Origin: Caballeronia pedi
GTDB taxonomy: Bacteria; Pseudomonadota; Gammaproteobacteria; Burkholderiales; Burkholderiaceae
Reading direction: 5' to 3'
NCBI RefSeq assembly: GCF_001544915.2
Contig: NZ_FCOE02000010.1
Coordinates: 186,001 to 250,000 of the forward strand
DNA length: 64,000 nucleotides
In this document: positions 38,147 to 46,241 of the stretch, in pieces
Layout: each line of letters starts with the position of its first letter
Numbering within the stretch: the first letter of the stretch is position 1
Program-made: the position numbers and the translations under genes
The notes under the pieces: generated by a model
What the model saw: only the letters and a program-made list of their open reading frames with translations
The model's database searches: none
What the model was told of the DNA's origin: nothing

Positions 38147-38332
38147 CTACTCCTGCGCCCGCGGTACGTGTGAGATGCGAGCAGCTGCACGATCAGCGAG
38201 GTAAGCCCAGAACAGCAGGAGCACACCTGCCACGATCAGTCCCGCCGGCACGCTGATCAGCACCACACCCGCGACAAGCAGCCCGAAACCGAGCAAGCCG
38301 GCGATCCACGCCGCAGCACCGATTAGATTCAA
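38147..38332 (-). CDS. Small two-helix membrane protein in the packaging module
   Basis: A 61-residue protein with two Gly/Val/Leu-rich helices ([20 protein letters not shown] and [17 protein letters not shown]) and a short charged tail. It starts at TTG 38332 with AAGGGA upstream and overlaps the terminase stop (TTGA). It ends 3 bases before the portal start. Small membrane proteins occur at this place in related phages; its function is unknown. Confidence 0.65.
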   Translation of the reverse strand: MNLIGAAAWIAGLLGFGLLVAGVVLISVPAGLIVAGVLLLFWAYLADRAAARISHVPRAQE

Positions 38333-40041
38333 ATGCCCATCCCTTGATCGTAGATTGAAACCGAACTCGCCAGATTCGCGAGCATCGCTCGGCCGATGGC
38401 CATAATCAATGCCACCGCGCCGTCGATCTTGTTGTCGTTGCCCTGCTTGATCGGGCGCACAACGTCGTCGTTGCCCGGCAAATTCTTGCCGACCACGTTG
38501 CTCACGCACCAGGTCATGATCGGATCGCCGTCGTGGTGAAACCGACCAGACACGATGGCGGCTTCCAACTCCTTCATCGGGTCGGACATGTTCGTGTAGT
38601 TCTGAATAATCGTGACCGGCGTCAACCCCTCGTCTTCCAGTTGGTGCGCAAGGTTCGTCGCGCCGTGCGGGTCCATCGGCACACATTGCACAGGGCACGC
38701 GCGGTTTGCCTCGACGGCCTCGTTCAGGATCTCGCGATAGTCGATCTCTGCTCCAGCAGTCTCAAAAAGGTGCCCAGCGTTCACCCACTTCTGGTAACGC
38801 TCGGCCATCCGCCGGTTCTCGGTGTTTTTCACTGTGTCTTCTGGCACCCAGAAGCGCGGTGCCACGCTGTAGTAGTGCCGTCGTCCGTCGATGTCGCGCC
38901 AGAAGAGACGCGCCATGCTGTTCAGGTCGAGCTTGCGCGCCATGTCGAGCGCGAGAATGCAATCCTGGCCCTCAAAACGTTCGAGCGTCAGCGTTGTGTC
39001 TTCGCGGCCCTTCCAATCTTCCAAGTTGAAGTAGCCCGCCTTCGCCGACGTCCAGACATTCAGATGCTTCGTCTTGAACGTGTTGGTGAAGCGTGCGGAC
39101 TTAATCGCGCGCTGCTGCTGACTCTCCAGATACTCCTGGTAAACCGAGATACCGATGTTTGGGTTGGCTTTCGCTAGTACTCGCGGATCGGTCCAGTCGT
39201 CGCCTTCGTCGATGGTCCAGATCCACCCAAAAAGCTCGTCGTCGGCAACCGTGCCCTCAAGCATCTCGATAACCTGCCGCCGCTTGTCGTAGCACGGGCC
39301 CTCGATGTTTGCACCCGCTGTCGTGATGATGAACATCAACGGCTGTCTGCGCGCGCCCATGCCTGTGAGCATCGTCTCGTAAAGCGCGGAGCTGTCGTGC
39401 TCGTGGTACTCATCGACGATCGAACACGAGGGCGATGCGCCGTCACCTGGATTGCCGATCAGCGGCTCGAAGCGGCTGCCGTCCTCCGGTTTATTCATGT
39501 TCGAGGCGTTCACCTCGATGCCGGCAGCCTCGATCAGCAGCGGCGAGCGCTTCACCATCAAGCGCGCAGGCCGAAACACCTCCCAGGCCTGTTTCTCAGT
39601 CGTCGCGCCCGCATACACTTCCGCGCCAAACTCATTGTCCGCGATGAACATCGCGATGCCGACACCGGCAGCAATGACGCTTTTTCCGCACTTGCGCGGC
39701 ACTTCCCAATACGACTCGCGAAACCGCCGGAACCCGGATTTCTTCCCAACCCAACCAAACGTGCACATCAGCCCGAATTTCTGCCACGGCTCCAGCGTCA
39801 CGAGCTGGCGCTTGAATCCCCACTCACCTTTGACATGCGGCATCAGTTCGATCAAAGCGAGCTTTTTCTCTGCCGCTGCTGCGTCAAACTTCCAGCGAAA
39901 TTCCTTTCGACGGCTCGCCGCGAGGTCGTCCAGATGCCGCTGACACGCAAGTTGCACGTATCTGCAGGATGACCGTTTCCCGCGCACTACTTCGCGCGCG
40001 AATCGGAGACCTTGCTCCACGCGCGGATACGTGCCTGCCAT
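38329..40041 (-). CDS. terL: Terminase large subunit
   Basis: A 570-residue DNA-packaging motor and nuclease. The ATPase half has a Walker A-like [13 protein letters not shown] and Walker [11 protein letters not shown]. The C-terminal nuclease half begins [11 protein letters not shown] and holds the acidic residues of an RNase H-like fold. The N-terminal 110 residues lead to [15 protein letters not shown]. This is the HK97-type TerL, consistent with the P27-type small subunit and the HNH protein upstream. Confidence 0.94.
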   Translation of the reverse strand: MAGTYPRVEQGLRFAREVVRGKRSSCRYVQLACQRHLDDLAASRRKEFRWKFDAAAAEKKLALIELMPHVKGEWGFKRQLVTLEPWQKFGLMCTFGWVGKKSGFRRFRESYWEVPRKCGKSVIAAGVGIAMFIADNEFGAEVYAGATTEKQAWEVFRPARLMVKRSPLLIEAAGIEVNASNMNKPEDGSRFEPLIGNPGDGASPSCSIVDEYHEHDSSALYETMLTGMGARRQPLMFIITTAGANIEGPCYDKRRQVIEMLEGTVADDELFGWIWTIDEGDDWTDPRVLAKANPNIGISVYQEYLESQQQRAIKSARFTNTFKTKHLNVWTSAKAGYFNLEDWKGREDTTLTLERFEGQDCILALDMARKLDLNSMARLFWRDIDGRRHYYSVAPRFWVPEDTVKNTENRRMAERYQKWVNAGHLFETAGAEIDYREILNEAVEANRACPVQCVPMDPHGATNLAHQLEDEGLTPVTIIQNYTNMSDPMKELEAAIVSGRFHHDGDPIMTWCVSNVVGKNLPGNDDVVRPIKQGNDNKIDGAVALIMAIGRAMLANLASSVSIYDQGMGI

Positions 40042-40047
40042 CGTGAA

Positions 40048-40533
40048 CTAGCCGCCAAGCAATGCGCCGAAGGGGTTCTCGGACCTCTTGTTGCCGACGC
40101 CGGACAACCGCTGACGGCTGACCGGATCAAGCCCGAGCAGCGCGCCCGCCGTGCGCATCGTTGCGAACGCCCCGCGCTTGACTGTTTCCGCTGGGTTCTT
40201 CATCGGCGATCCCTGAGCGCTCATCACAACAAGCCCATTCGCGTCGAGGTCTTCACATGCACGGCGCCAATCCTTGTATGCGGAGCAATACGTCTCTAGC
40301 ACTTCGACGTCGGTCCATTGCAAAACCTTTTGCGCGCAAAGCCGTGGTGCCACGCGCTTCCACATGTCCGCGGCGTAGCCGGTCATCCAGTCCGGCGGAT
40401 CGATGTTCGAGATGGCGCCGAAATCTGGCTCATCCTTATTCAGCGCGCGTTTGCCAGGATTTCCGGCAGCGATCTTTCGCGCCGTCGGCTTAGGTTTTCT
40501 GCCGCGGCCCGGAACCGTGGCAACCCCACTCAT
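40048..40533 (-). CDS. terS: Terminase small subunit, P27 family
   Basis: A 161-residue DNA-recognition subunit. The basic start (VPGRGRKPKPTARKIAAGNP) followed by PPDWMTGYAADMWKRVAPRL and CSAYKDWRRA is diagnostic of the P27 family. It lies 6 bases before the large subunit. Confidence 0.9.
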   Translation of the reverse strand: MSGVATVPGRGRKPKPTARKIAAGNPGKRALNKDEPDFGAISNIDPPDWMTGYAADMWKRVAPRLCAQKVLQWTDVEVLETYCSAYKDWRRACEDLDANGLVVMSAQGSPMKNPAETVKRGAFATMRTAGALLGLDPVSRQRLSGVGNKRSENPFGALLGG

Positions 40534-40631
40534 CGGCCAACTCCTGAATTTTTAATTTCGCGGGTGTAAAAATTCGACGGAACGGTCGGTCCCCAGACGA
40601 TTCGACCCAGACTTTTCCACCCCCCTCCCCA

Positions 40632-40985
40632 TCAACGGCGTTCACTGCCAGTCTTAGTGGCGTGACACTCACGGCAGATGCTTTGAAGATTCTCATCATC
40701 GTCCGTGCCGCCTTGAGACTTCGGAACTCGGTGATCCACCTCTGTTGCTAGGGTCACGCGACCAGCCCGCCTGCAGACCTGACACACGCCACAGTCGCGA
40801 AGCAGAATACGCTCTCGCCGCTTGACCCACGCAGACCCGTAACCACGCGAATGCCGATTTCCCCGTACCACATCAGGCCTCCACTTCACTTCTTCTCTCG
40901 CGTGCCTCTCGCAATACGATTTACCGTTAGACACAAGCGCACCGCATCCACGATGCTTGCACGGGCGCTTCGGTCTAATGGGCAT
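40632..40985 (-). CDS. HNH endonuclease (packaging-associated)
   Basis: A 117-residue HNH nuclease with an N-terminal zinc knuckle (CKHRGCG then CERH) and an HNH core flanked by cysteines (CGVCQVCRR, EVDHRVPKSQGG, ENLQSICRECHATKT). HK97 gp74-like HNH proteins assist terminase at cos sites. Its place next to the small terminase suggests cos-type packaging. Confidence 0.88.
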   Translation of the reverse strand: MPIRPKRPCKHRGCGALVSNGKSYCERHAREEVKWRPDVVRGNRHSRGYGSAWVKRRERILLRDCGVCQVCRRAGRVTLATEVDHRVPKSQGGTDDDENLQSICRECHATKTGSERR

Positions 40986-41096
40986 AATTTAAGTTGCAAC
41001 ATCGAAATCTATGAATTAGCCTCGGAAGAGGCTAACGCGCGCGACGGCAACGAGCCAACGATGTCTGAGCTAGCGAGCTCGCGCCTTGCATCGACA

Positions 41097-41429
41097 TTAA
41101 TATGTGCTCGGGGACTCGACTTGCACCTGCGGCTTCCCGACTTCCGCGGCATATTCATTGAGTGCGTCAACGCATTGCATCAGCTCAGCGTCGACTGTGC
41201 TTGCGTTCTGCAGTTTCTCTTGAACTGCCGCTGCGTCGAACGAGACGATTTTCCCGTGCCGCCCAGTGTTTTGCCGAACTGTTCGCGCGAGCTCCGCCAA
41301 AGCAGTCGATCGCTTCGATCGCAATTCCTGAAAAGCGTCCAGTGTCGCGTGATAGCGCCCGAGAGCCTCGAAATTCAGGTGGATCATACCCACTCCGCAT
41401 AGTGGTTTATTCCGCATGTGCAACGGCAT
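41097..41429 (-). CDS. Hypothetical phage protein
   Basis: A 110-residue soluble helical protein (LDAFQELRSKRSTALAELA). No family is recognised. The ATG at 41429 has GGGAGG 11-12 bases upstream; later ATGs at 41417 and 41387 are alternatives. A strong terminator ends about 25 bases upstream of it. Confidence 0.6.
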   Translation of the reverse strand: MPLHMRNKPLCGVGMIHLNFEALGRYHATLDAFQELRSKRSTALAELARTVRQNTGRHGKIVSFDAAAVQEKLQNASTVDAELMQCVDALNEYAAEVGKPQVQVESPSTY

Positions 41430-41454
41430 GACGAACCTATCCTCCCTCGATGCC

Positions 41455-41488
41455 AAAAAGCCCACGCGGCGCGAACCGTGTGGGCTTT
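41455..41488 (-). terminator. Intrinsic terminator at the end of the early operon
   Basis: Stem AAAGCCCACGCG (41457-41468) and CGTGTGGGCTTT (41477-41488), 12 bp with one G-T mismatch in the middle, followed by U5 on the minus strand. It lies after the possible antiterminator gene and before the late genes, the place where a Q-type factor would act. Confidence 0.75.
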
Positions 41489-41548
41489 GGAGGCAATGAT
41501 GCAGCCTATCTGTTGTGAACCGATTCTAGGCCTGTTTGTGCAAACTAC

Positions 41549-42040
41549 TCAAGACCGACGATGTTCAAATGAATTTGAACACTTGATCGACGTAAAATTC
41601 TCATGCGTGCGCCTGATCGTTTTGCTGAGCACGTCGGCCCTTAGTGCAAATCTCCTCGCACGGTTATAGATCGTACCGCGCGCACACTTTTGCTGATATG
41701 CGAGCGCTTTGATGTTCGCGTGATACCAGTAGACCCCGAGGAAACACTCCGCATCGCTAGCGAGTTCTTCGCGCTCGCACAATGCGTGAATGGCCATATT
41801 AAGGAACGGCATCTGAGGATCGAGAAATGAGTCGGGTTCCGCGACCGTCAACCGTCGTGGCGGTTGCAGACGAGCAAGCACGTTTGACTTTACGTAGGGA
41901 GCGAAGATACGGCGCGTGAGGCACCAGGTTACCCACCGATGTACTTTGTCATCTGCAGCGTTTCGAACACTTACGCTCAGGTCACGCTCGGTCATTGCTT
42001 CTCGACTTGATTCCGCGTTTGCTTGCGCTACGAACTTCAT
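41549..42040 (-). CDS. Possible late-gene regulator (Q/antiterminator-like)
   Basis: A 163-residue protein. The C-terminal half (LGVYWYHANIKALAYQQKC, then ARGTIYNRARRFALRADVL) looks like a helix-turn-helix of the type in phage Q and DUF1133 proteins. It is the last gene of the early operon, just before a strong terminator and the terminase genes, which is the place of Q in lambda-like phages. The ATG at 42040 with GGAG upstream overlaps the preceding stop (ATGA). The family call is tentative. Confidence 0.5.
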   Translation of the reverse strand: MKFVAQANAESSREAMTERDLSVSVRNAADDKVHRWVTWCLTRRIFAPYVKSNVLARLQPPRRLTVAEPDSFLDPQMPFLNMAIHALCEREELASDAECFLGVYWYHANIKALAYQQKCARGTIYNRARRFALRADVLSKTIRRTHENFTSIKCSNSFEHRRS

Positions 42041-42267
42041 CGCTCCACTCCGTAAGACAGATTCCAGTAGTCTAGCCACGCCACAAGCTGCGCGCGCATT
42101 TCAAGGTTGCGCGGATATGGAAAGTAGATCTCATACTCTTCTTCGATTCCCGCAAACGGACAATCAGGAAAGGAGATCCAATGTTGCTTTCCGTCGGCCC
42201 GCCGCACTGCCGTTTGCGATACCGCCCCTGGTAGACCTGGTTTGTGAATATAAACGTATGCGCCCAC
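42037..42267 (-). CDS. Hypothetical phage protein, 76 residues
   Basis: A protein-like sequence (HKPGLPGAVSQTAVRRADG, then IYFPYPRNLEMRAQLVAWLD) of unknown function. It starts at GTG with GGAGGT only 3 bases upstream. An overlapping ATG in another frame lies one base away but gives a poor protein. Its stop overlaps the next gene by 4 bases. Confidence 0.55.
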   Translation of the reverse strand: MGAYVYIHKPGLPGAVSQTAVRRADGKQHWISFPDCPFAGIEEEYEIYFPYPRNLEMRAQLVAWLDYWNLSYGVER

Positions 42268-42330
42268 ATTACCTCCGCGCGCGGATCAGACATAGAGATA
42301 CTTGCGTCGGCTTGAAGATCTTCATTGCTG

Positions 42331-42672
42331 TCACGCCAGTTCCTCCGTCACGTCCATTTCTCGCAAGCCGCTCGCGAGGAAAAGAGCAAAGGATTTTCGA
42401 TTTTTCTTTATCGAGGCTCTCGTGCGATACACACCGGGTGCCACCCAATCGCTGCTCAGGATCGGAATGCCGCCCCGACGGTCCTCAGGAATGAATGCAT
42501 CGACCCAGACGAAAGGCTCGATCTCGCTCTGCGCAAATGGGAGCGCGATCCGGTAGACCGTAGTCTCGAATTCGACAGTCATTTGCCATCGATCCAACGA
42601 ATATCGCTTCCCGCTGCGGCCTCGATAGGTGTGCCAGCGCGTGCTAGAAGGAATTCGAATCAAACAACGCAT
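42331..42672 (-). CDS. Hypothetical phage protein, 113 residues
   Basis: A soluble mixed protein (EFETTVYRIALPFAQSEIEP, then WVAPGVYRTRASIKKNRKSF) without a recognised family. It overlaps the DUF1364 gene by 13 bases. Downstream, between 42268 and 42330, an 18-codon frame (MKIFKPTQVSLCLIRARR) sits in the gap and may only serve translational coupling. Confidence 0.6.
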   Translation of the reverse strand: MRCLIRIPSSTRWHTYRGRSGKRYSLDRWQMTVEFETTVYRIALPFAQSEIEPFVWVDAFIPEDRRGGIPILSSDWVAPGVYRTRASIKKNRKSFALFLASGLREMDVTEELA

Positions 42673-43073
42673 ACGTTTTGCTCCCGCGCGCGCATCTTCT
42701 CAGCGCGCATTGGTTTCCAACACTCATATGCACGATCCCACGTGGCGAACTTGACATCGCGAGCGGCCGGGCCCGCATCGATCCAAGCGTGGCAAGCGCG
42801 GCATCCGGGGACCGTGAATTCGTGCTTCGCCTTAATCGCCGTGCCTTTGCCGTGTCTCGACTGATTGCTATGCGCCGGCACAACGGTCTGACGTCCAACG
42901 CACACGCCTGGCACGCGCAGGTAGCACGACTCGCCACGGCACGCAGCCAGATACTTTGACCCTTCGGCCACCGTCGGTCTCTTGATGCGCCTCTTGATCG
43001 CCGCGCGCCGTAGAACAGTCGCGCGCCCAGCCGTGTTGCTGAATGGCGAACGCTTCAATCGCGAGTTATTCAC
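42660..43073 (-). CDS. DUF1364-type phage nuclease-domain protein
   Basis: A 137-residue protein with a Cys/His zinc-binding HNH-like core: ACRGESCYLRVPGVC, then HSNQSRHGKGTAIKAKHEFT and CRACHAWIDAG, the layout of DUF1364. Related proteins lie among phage recombination genes. The start is GTG 43073, with GGAG 5 bases upstream and a GTGA overlap with the preceding stop. Confidence 0.75.
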   Translation of the reverse strand: MNNSRLKRSPFSNTAGRATVLRRAAIKRRIKRPTVAEGSKYLAACRGESCYLRVPGVCVGRQTVVPAHSNQSRHGKGTAIKAKHEFTVPGCRACHAWIDAGPAARDVKFATWDRAYECWKPMRAEKMRAREQNVCVV

Positions 43074-43657
43074 TGGATCTCCTCGACATCCCAACCACCA
43101 CCATCGCGCGCCTTCCTCGGATATGCCACCTTGAATACAAGGGGAAAGATCGACGCGGCGACCTTCATCTTGACCTTGGCATCATCACTGAAAATGGCGC
43201 GCGCACCCTTCACGTCGTGCATCTCCAACAAGCCCGACGCGGGCAGCACCGCGTAGTCGACGGTCAGAAAGGTCCTTGGCGCGAGCTTGAACTTGATGCC
43301 CTCGAACAAGTACCACTGGATCGCGCCAGCCCGCCGCTGTTGTTCGAGATGCGCCTCGTAACGACGCTCGGTCGCGTTTTGCTCGCCGTCGCGCAGTCGT
43401 CCAAGCGCCTGCAGTCGCTTCGTTGCGACTTCGCGTTGCGTCACAGTTCCGCGCGCCGCCGGTGCGAGCGACACAACCGGTTCAGCGCAAGACATGATCT
43501 CGTCGACTTCGCAGTTCGGCTGAGTGCCGAACTTCTTCGCAAGCGCCCGCTGCTGCGAGTCACGGCCAACAGTGATGTCCTCGCGCACACGCGCGGTACC
43601 AACGGTCGTCGTTCCCACCGGTACATACACCGGCCACGATGAGGAGCGTTTCACCAT
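43070..43657 (-). CDS. DUF1064 phage endonuclease-like protein
   Basis: A 195-residue protein. The C-terminal half matches DUF1064 (PD-(D/E)xK-like, proposed Holliday-junction resolvase relatives): ERRYEAHLEQQRRAGAIQWY, FLTVDYAVL and LLEMHDVKGARA carry the acidic residues and Lys. The N-terminal 100 residues are specific and low in structure. The ATG at 43657 overlaps the preceding membrane protein. Confidence 0.75.
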   Translation of the reverse strand: MVKRSSSWPVYVPVGTTTVGTARVREDITVGRDSQQRALAKKFGTQPNCEVDEIMSCAEPVVSLAPAARGTVTQREVATKRLQALGRLRDGEQNATERRYEAHLEQQRRAGAIQWYLFEGIKFKLAPRTFLTVDYAVLPASGLLEMHDVKGARAIFSDDAKVKMKVAASIFPLVFKVAYPRKARDGGGWDVEEIQ

Positions 43658-43980
43658 GCTGCGGCCATCTCCCTCTTCGCCAAGGTGAGCAGATACGGGA
43701 TAAGGAGCATCATCGCGACCATGCGCTCGTCGTGCCAAGCGAGGATCCCGATTATGGCCATCGAGCTCACGAAGTCGTAGAACGCGTTCACGGGGCAGCC
43801 ATGCTCGTAATACTTCGCGGGCACCAGCACGGCAGCGATCCACATGATTTCAGCCATGACGCAGAGGTAGGCAATTGCCACGTCGCGCGCTAAATCCGCA
43901 CCGCGCACGATCCACAGGTACAGGCAGATCGCGAGCAAGACATCGAAAAAGACTGCTCGGGCAAGCTTCTTTGCGTTCAT
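43651..43980 (-). CDS. Hypothetical four-helix membrane protein
   Basis: A 109-residue protein with about four membrane segments (FFDVLLAICLYLWI, AIAYLCVMAEIMWIAAVLV, FYDFVSSMAIIGILAW and MVAMMLLIPYLLTL). No family is recognised. The ATG at 43980 follows GGAG. Placement in the replication operon is unusual for a membrane protein. Confidence 0.65.
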   Translation of the reverse strand: MNAKKLARAVFFDVLLAICLYLWIVRGADLARDVAIAYLCVMAEIMWIAAVLVPAKYYEHGCPVNAFYDFVSSMAIIGILAWHDERMVAMMLLIPYLLTLAKREMAAAW

Positions 43981-44138
43981 GACTTCTGGCTCCAACGACT
44001 CGGATTGAAACGGCATGCTGAGTGACCGGACAGGTAATGCCAGTCGGGTAGCCATGCGCAATTGCGAAAGCCCAAGCGATGCATACGCTCGCGACCGGCT
44101 TTCTCGACGACGACTTTGCAGCTGCGGCATGTGCTCAT
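43977..44138 (-). CDS. Small cysteine-rich (zinc-ribbon-like) phage protein
   Basis: A 53-residue protein, MSTCRSCKVVVEKAG, then GFRNCAWLP and HSACRFNP: CxxC plus two more Cys, likely to bind one zinc. The ATGA overlap with the replication gene and the 4-base overlap with the next start support translation. Confidence 0.65.
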   Translation of the reverse strand: MSTCRSCKVVVEKAGRERMHRLGFRNCAWLPDWHYLSGHSACRFNPSRWSQKS

Positions 44139-45238
44139 GCCGCCTCCGTGTTGCCGTTCCTGTCGCGCGGGACGTCGTTGAAGTACGCGTACAGCTGCTC
44201 GTACCGCTCCTCGCTCTCGCGACCTACAGTGCGCAGCATGTCTTCCATCCACTCTCCCGGACCGGCTGCCTTGAACACGCGAGCCTTGAAGCGCATGAAC
44301 GCCTCGTTCTCGCCTTGCTGCACACCGAGCTGCTTGCCTCGCGCCTCGATGCCGGTCGACGCGCGCCACCAGTCCGCCGCAAACGTTTGCGCACAATCGG
44401 CCGGCATGGGCGTGACGGTCTGCACCCTCACCGGGAACAGGCCTGTCCAGCCGCGGAGCACTGCCTCCTCGATCGTCACCTCAGGCGACTGGCCTTCGGC
44501 CGCCAGCGAAAGCAAACGTTTGACCGACACCGCAGCCGCTGCGCGCGTCCACGGCGCATCCCGTGCTTTCGCCTCGCGGTGTTCGCACCACATCGACCAG
44601 ACATCGGTGGAGATGCCATCTGGCAACTTGAATTCTCGAATCTGCTGATGCGACGCAACTCGCGACGCACGTCGCGCGGGTTGCTGATCTAAGTTCTTCT
44701 CTTGTTCTTCTAAAGCTATCTTGGTGTCCAAATTTGGAGGGGCTTCGGGTGAAATTTCACCCCCTTCAACGTGGGATTTGGAGGGGCTTGAAGTGAAATT
44801 TCGAGCCCCTTCATATTTAGAGCGGCTTGAAATCTCACCCCCCTTAGTGCGACGAGATTTGGAGGGGCTTGGTTTTTCACCCTTCTTCCCAAGGTATTCT
44901 TCGAGCGTCGGCGGACTCAAGGAGTGGGTTTCGCCGCTGCGCGGATCGACGCTCTGCACGATAGTTGTGCCAGAGGGTGCGAGCATCTGATAGATGACGA
45001 TGCTTTGCGTGCGACCTAGGCGCTTGTCCGTCTCGATCAGATAGCCAAGCTCGATGAGCCTGCTCCGTGCACGTCGGATGGTCTGAATATTCAGCTCCGT
45101 GTCGAGCAGCAGTTCCTCGTTCGTTACCCACGTCGAATAATCTTCGGATGCCCAGCTTGCGTAAGTTTTCAACAGCGACTTTGCCGCAGAATCGCCTACG
45201 AGTTGACGCTTCGCCCATTGATATGCGTACCCGCTCAT
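44135..45238 (-). CDS. Phage replication protein with winged-helix N-terminus
   Basis: A 367-residue protein. The first 100 residues form a winged helix like HTH_36 in replication initiators (AAKSLLKTYASWA, LLDTELNIQTIRRARSRLIE). A low-complexity linker with repeated SPSKS motifs follows (about residues 120-190), and then a helical domain ending RESEERYEQLYAYF. It is the best candidate for the origin-binding (lambda O-like) protein; no helicase loader is seen. The repeated GGGGC-rich linker DNA could hold the origin, as in lambda O (inference). The ATG at 45238 overlaps the upstream gene. Confidence 0.65.
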   Translation of the reverse strand: MSGYAYQWAKRQLVGDSAAKSLLKTYASWASEDYSTWVTNEELLLDTELNIQTIRRARSRLIELGYLIETDKRLGRTQSIVIYQMLAPSGTTIVQSVDPRSGETHSLSPPTLEEYLGKKGEKPSPSKSRRTKGGEISSRSKYEGARNFTSSPSKSHVEGGEISPEAPPNLDTKIALEEQEKNLDQQPARRASRVASHQQIREFKLPDGISTDVWSMWCEHREAKARDAPWTRAAAAVSVKRLLSLAAEGQSPEVTIEEAVLRGWTGLFPVRVQTVTPMPADCAQTFAADWWRASTGIEARGKQLGVQQGENEAFMRFKARVFKAAGPGEWMEDMLRTVGRESEERYEQLYAYFNDVPRDRNGNTEAA

Positions 45239-45543
45239 CGGCTTGCCTCCTCGCGAGGGAGGTCGGGCCGATCCCACCTTAATGGCTGCCAGTTCTGATC
45301 GACCAAACCTGCGGTGACCAACCGCCCCTTCACTTCGCCAATAGTCGCGCGGTCGATCCGCAAGCGCTGCGCGACAATGTGCGTGAGCACCTCAGGCGCG
45401 AACGGCTCATCCAGCGTCCCGTTGCTCTTCAATGCAAGCACACCAACAAAGTGACGCTGATCCGCAAACGCAAGGCCGATCATCTTCGGGTCGTTAAGAA
45501 AGTCGGTGTACATCCGGAACCAGGGCATATTCTTCGTACTCAC
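45235..45543 (-). CDS. Phage protein resembling replication-protein N-terminal domains
   Basis: A 102-residue protein; MPWFRMYTDFLNDPKMIGLA, then VGVLALKSNGTLDEP is a pattern seen at the start of phage primosome proteins. A helix-turn-helix is likely in LRIDRATIGEVKGRLV. The GTG start at 45543 overlaps the stop of the preceding gene (GTGA); an ATG five codons later is possible. It probably acts with the next gene in replication. Confidence 0.6.
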   Translation of the reverse strand: MSTKNMPWFRMYTDFLNDPKMIGLAFADQRHFVGVLALKSNGTLDEPFAPEVLTHIVAQRLRIDRATIGEVKGRLVTAGLVDQNWQPLRWDRPDLPREEASR

Positions 45544-45917
45544 GCCGCCCCCCCTCGGCCAGCGAGCGCATCGGGCACTGCACGAGCGGTATCGAGCTGC
45601 ACAAGAAGTCGCTCAGTTATTTTCTGGCCCATTTGCGCGAGTAGAAAAGTACGTTCCGTCTCTTCGGTCGGCGCACTTTCAACGATCACGCTCAACAGTT
45701 CGTGGAGATGCTGAAGCTCGACGATCAGCGCAGAAAGAGACTCCTCGTGAATGCCTTCAGACGTTTTGGAGGAAGGCTGCAGGCGCTGCAATGCGCCGGC
45801 GAGAATGTCGATCGCGCCGTTGGGCTCTGGATCCAGTGCGGCTGCACGGAGAGCGTCGTTAATTATTTCGAGGGGAGATTGCTTTTGCTCAGGACGAGCG
45901 GGGATATTGGCACGCAT
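45540..45917 (-). CDS. Hypothetical phage protein under C4 RNA leader
   Basis: A 125-residue soluble helical protein (SPLEIINDALRAAALDPEPN, later SALIVELQHLHELLSVIVES). It resembles DUF3077-like phage proteins only weakly. It has a perfect AAGGAGG site 5 bases before the ATG and opens the early operon. A C4-type RNA lies directly upstream and its hairpin loop is complementary to GACCAAGG, which overlaps the ribosome-binding site, so translation is probably repressible. The open frame extends far upstream without meaning. Confidence 0.65.
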   Translation of the reverse strand: MRANIPARPEQKQSPLEIINDALRAAALDPEPNGAIDILAGALQRLQPSSKTSEGIHEESLSALIVELQHLHELLSVIVESAPTEETERTFLLAQMGQKITERLLVQLDTARAVPDALAGRGGAA

Positions 45918-45959
45918 AGCGGCCTCCTTGGTCGGGTTAAGAACCCGCTCCCCAACGCC

Positions 45960-46060
45960 AATTGGGGTGGGCGGGCACATGATGGGGTTGGCGTACCGGA
46001 GACCAAGGGAACCGGTGAGCCCGAAGGCTCCCCCGCCAAGGCCCGCCCATTGAAGGCGTG
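45960..46060 (-). ncRNA. C4-type antisense RNA
   Basis: Read on the minus strand, about 100 bases fold into a multibranched structure. The closing stem is TGGGCGGGC (45968-45976) with GCCCGCCCA (46041-46049). Inside it are TTGGCG (45988-45993) with CGCCAA (46034-46039), ACCGG (45995-45999) with CCGGT (46012-46016), and GAGCC/GGCTC with loop CGAA (46017-46030). The layout and the GGTACGCCAACCC segment match what I recall of the phage P1/P7 C4 RNA family. The large hairpin loop contains CCTTGGTC, complementary to GACCAAGG before the next gene. Confidence 0.62.
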
Positions 46061-46077
46061 CACAGGCGTGCGGACGC

Positions 46078-46098
46078 AAAAAAAGCCGCTTTCGCGGC
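46078..46098 (-). terminator. Hairpin/U-run upstream of the C4 RNA
   Basis: Stem GCCGC (46085-46089) and GCGGC (46094-46098) with loop TTTC, followed by seven U on the minus strand. It precedes the C4 RNA and could act as an attenuator of the early leftward transcript. Confidence 0.6.
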
Positions 46099-46214
46099 GG
46101 CAGGTCCGCCTTGGTCAGTTCCGAGACGCCAATCTCGTACGCTGTTGTCTCAGCGATGCTTGGAGTATAGGCAGCGCCGCGCGTTGCGGTCAAGGTTTGA
46201 ACCGGTTGCGATTT

Positions 46215-46231
46215 ATACGTCAATGACGTAT
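46215..46231. promoter_or_regulatory. Palindromic operator of the higBA operon
   Basis: ATACGTCA, one A, TGACGTAT: a perfect 8-bp inverted repeat ending 10 bases before the toxin ATG. Autoregulation by the antitoxin is usual for this family. It may also affect the leftward early promoter. Confidence 0.6.
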
Positions 46232-46241
46232 CATCCACTCC

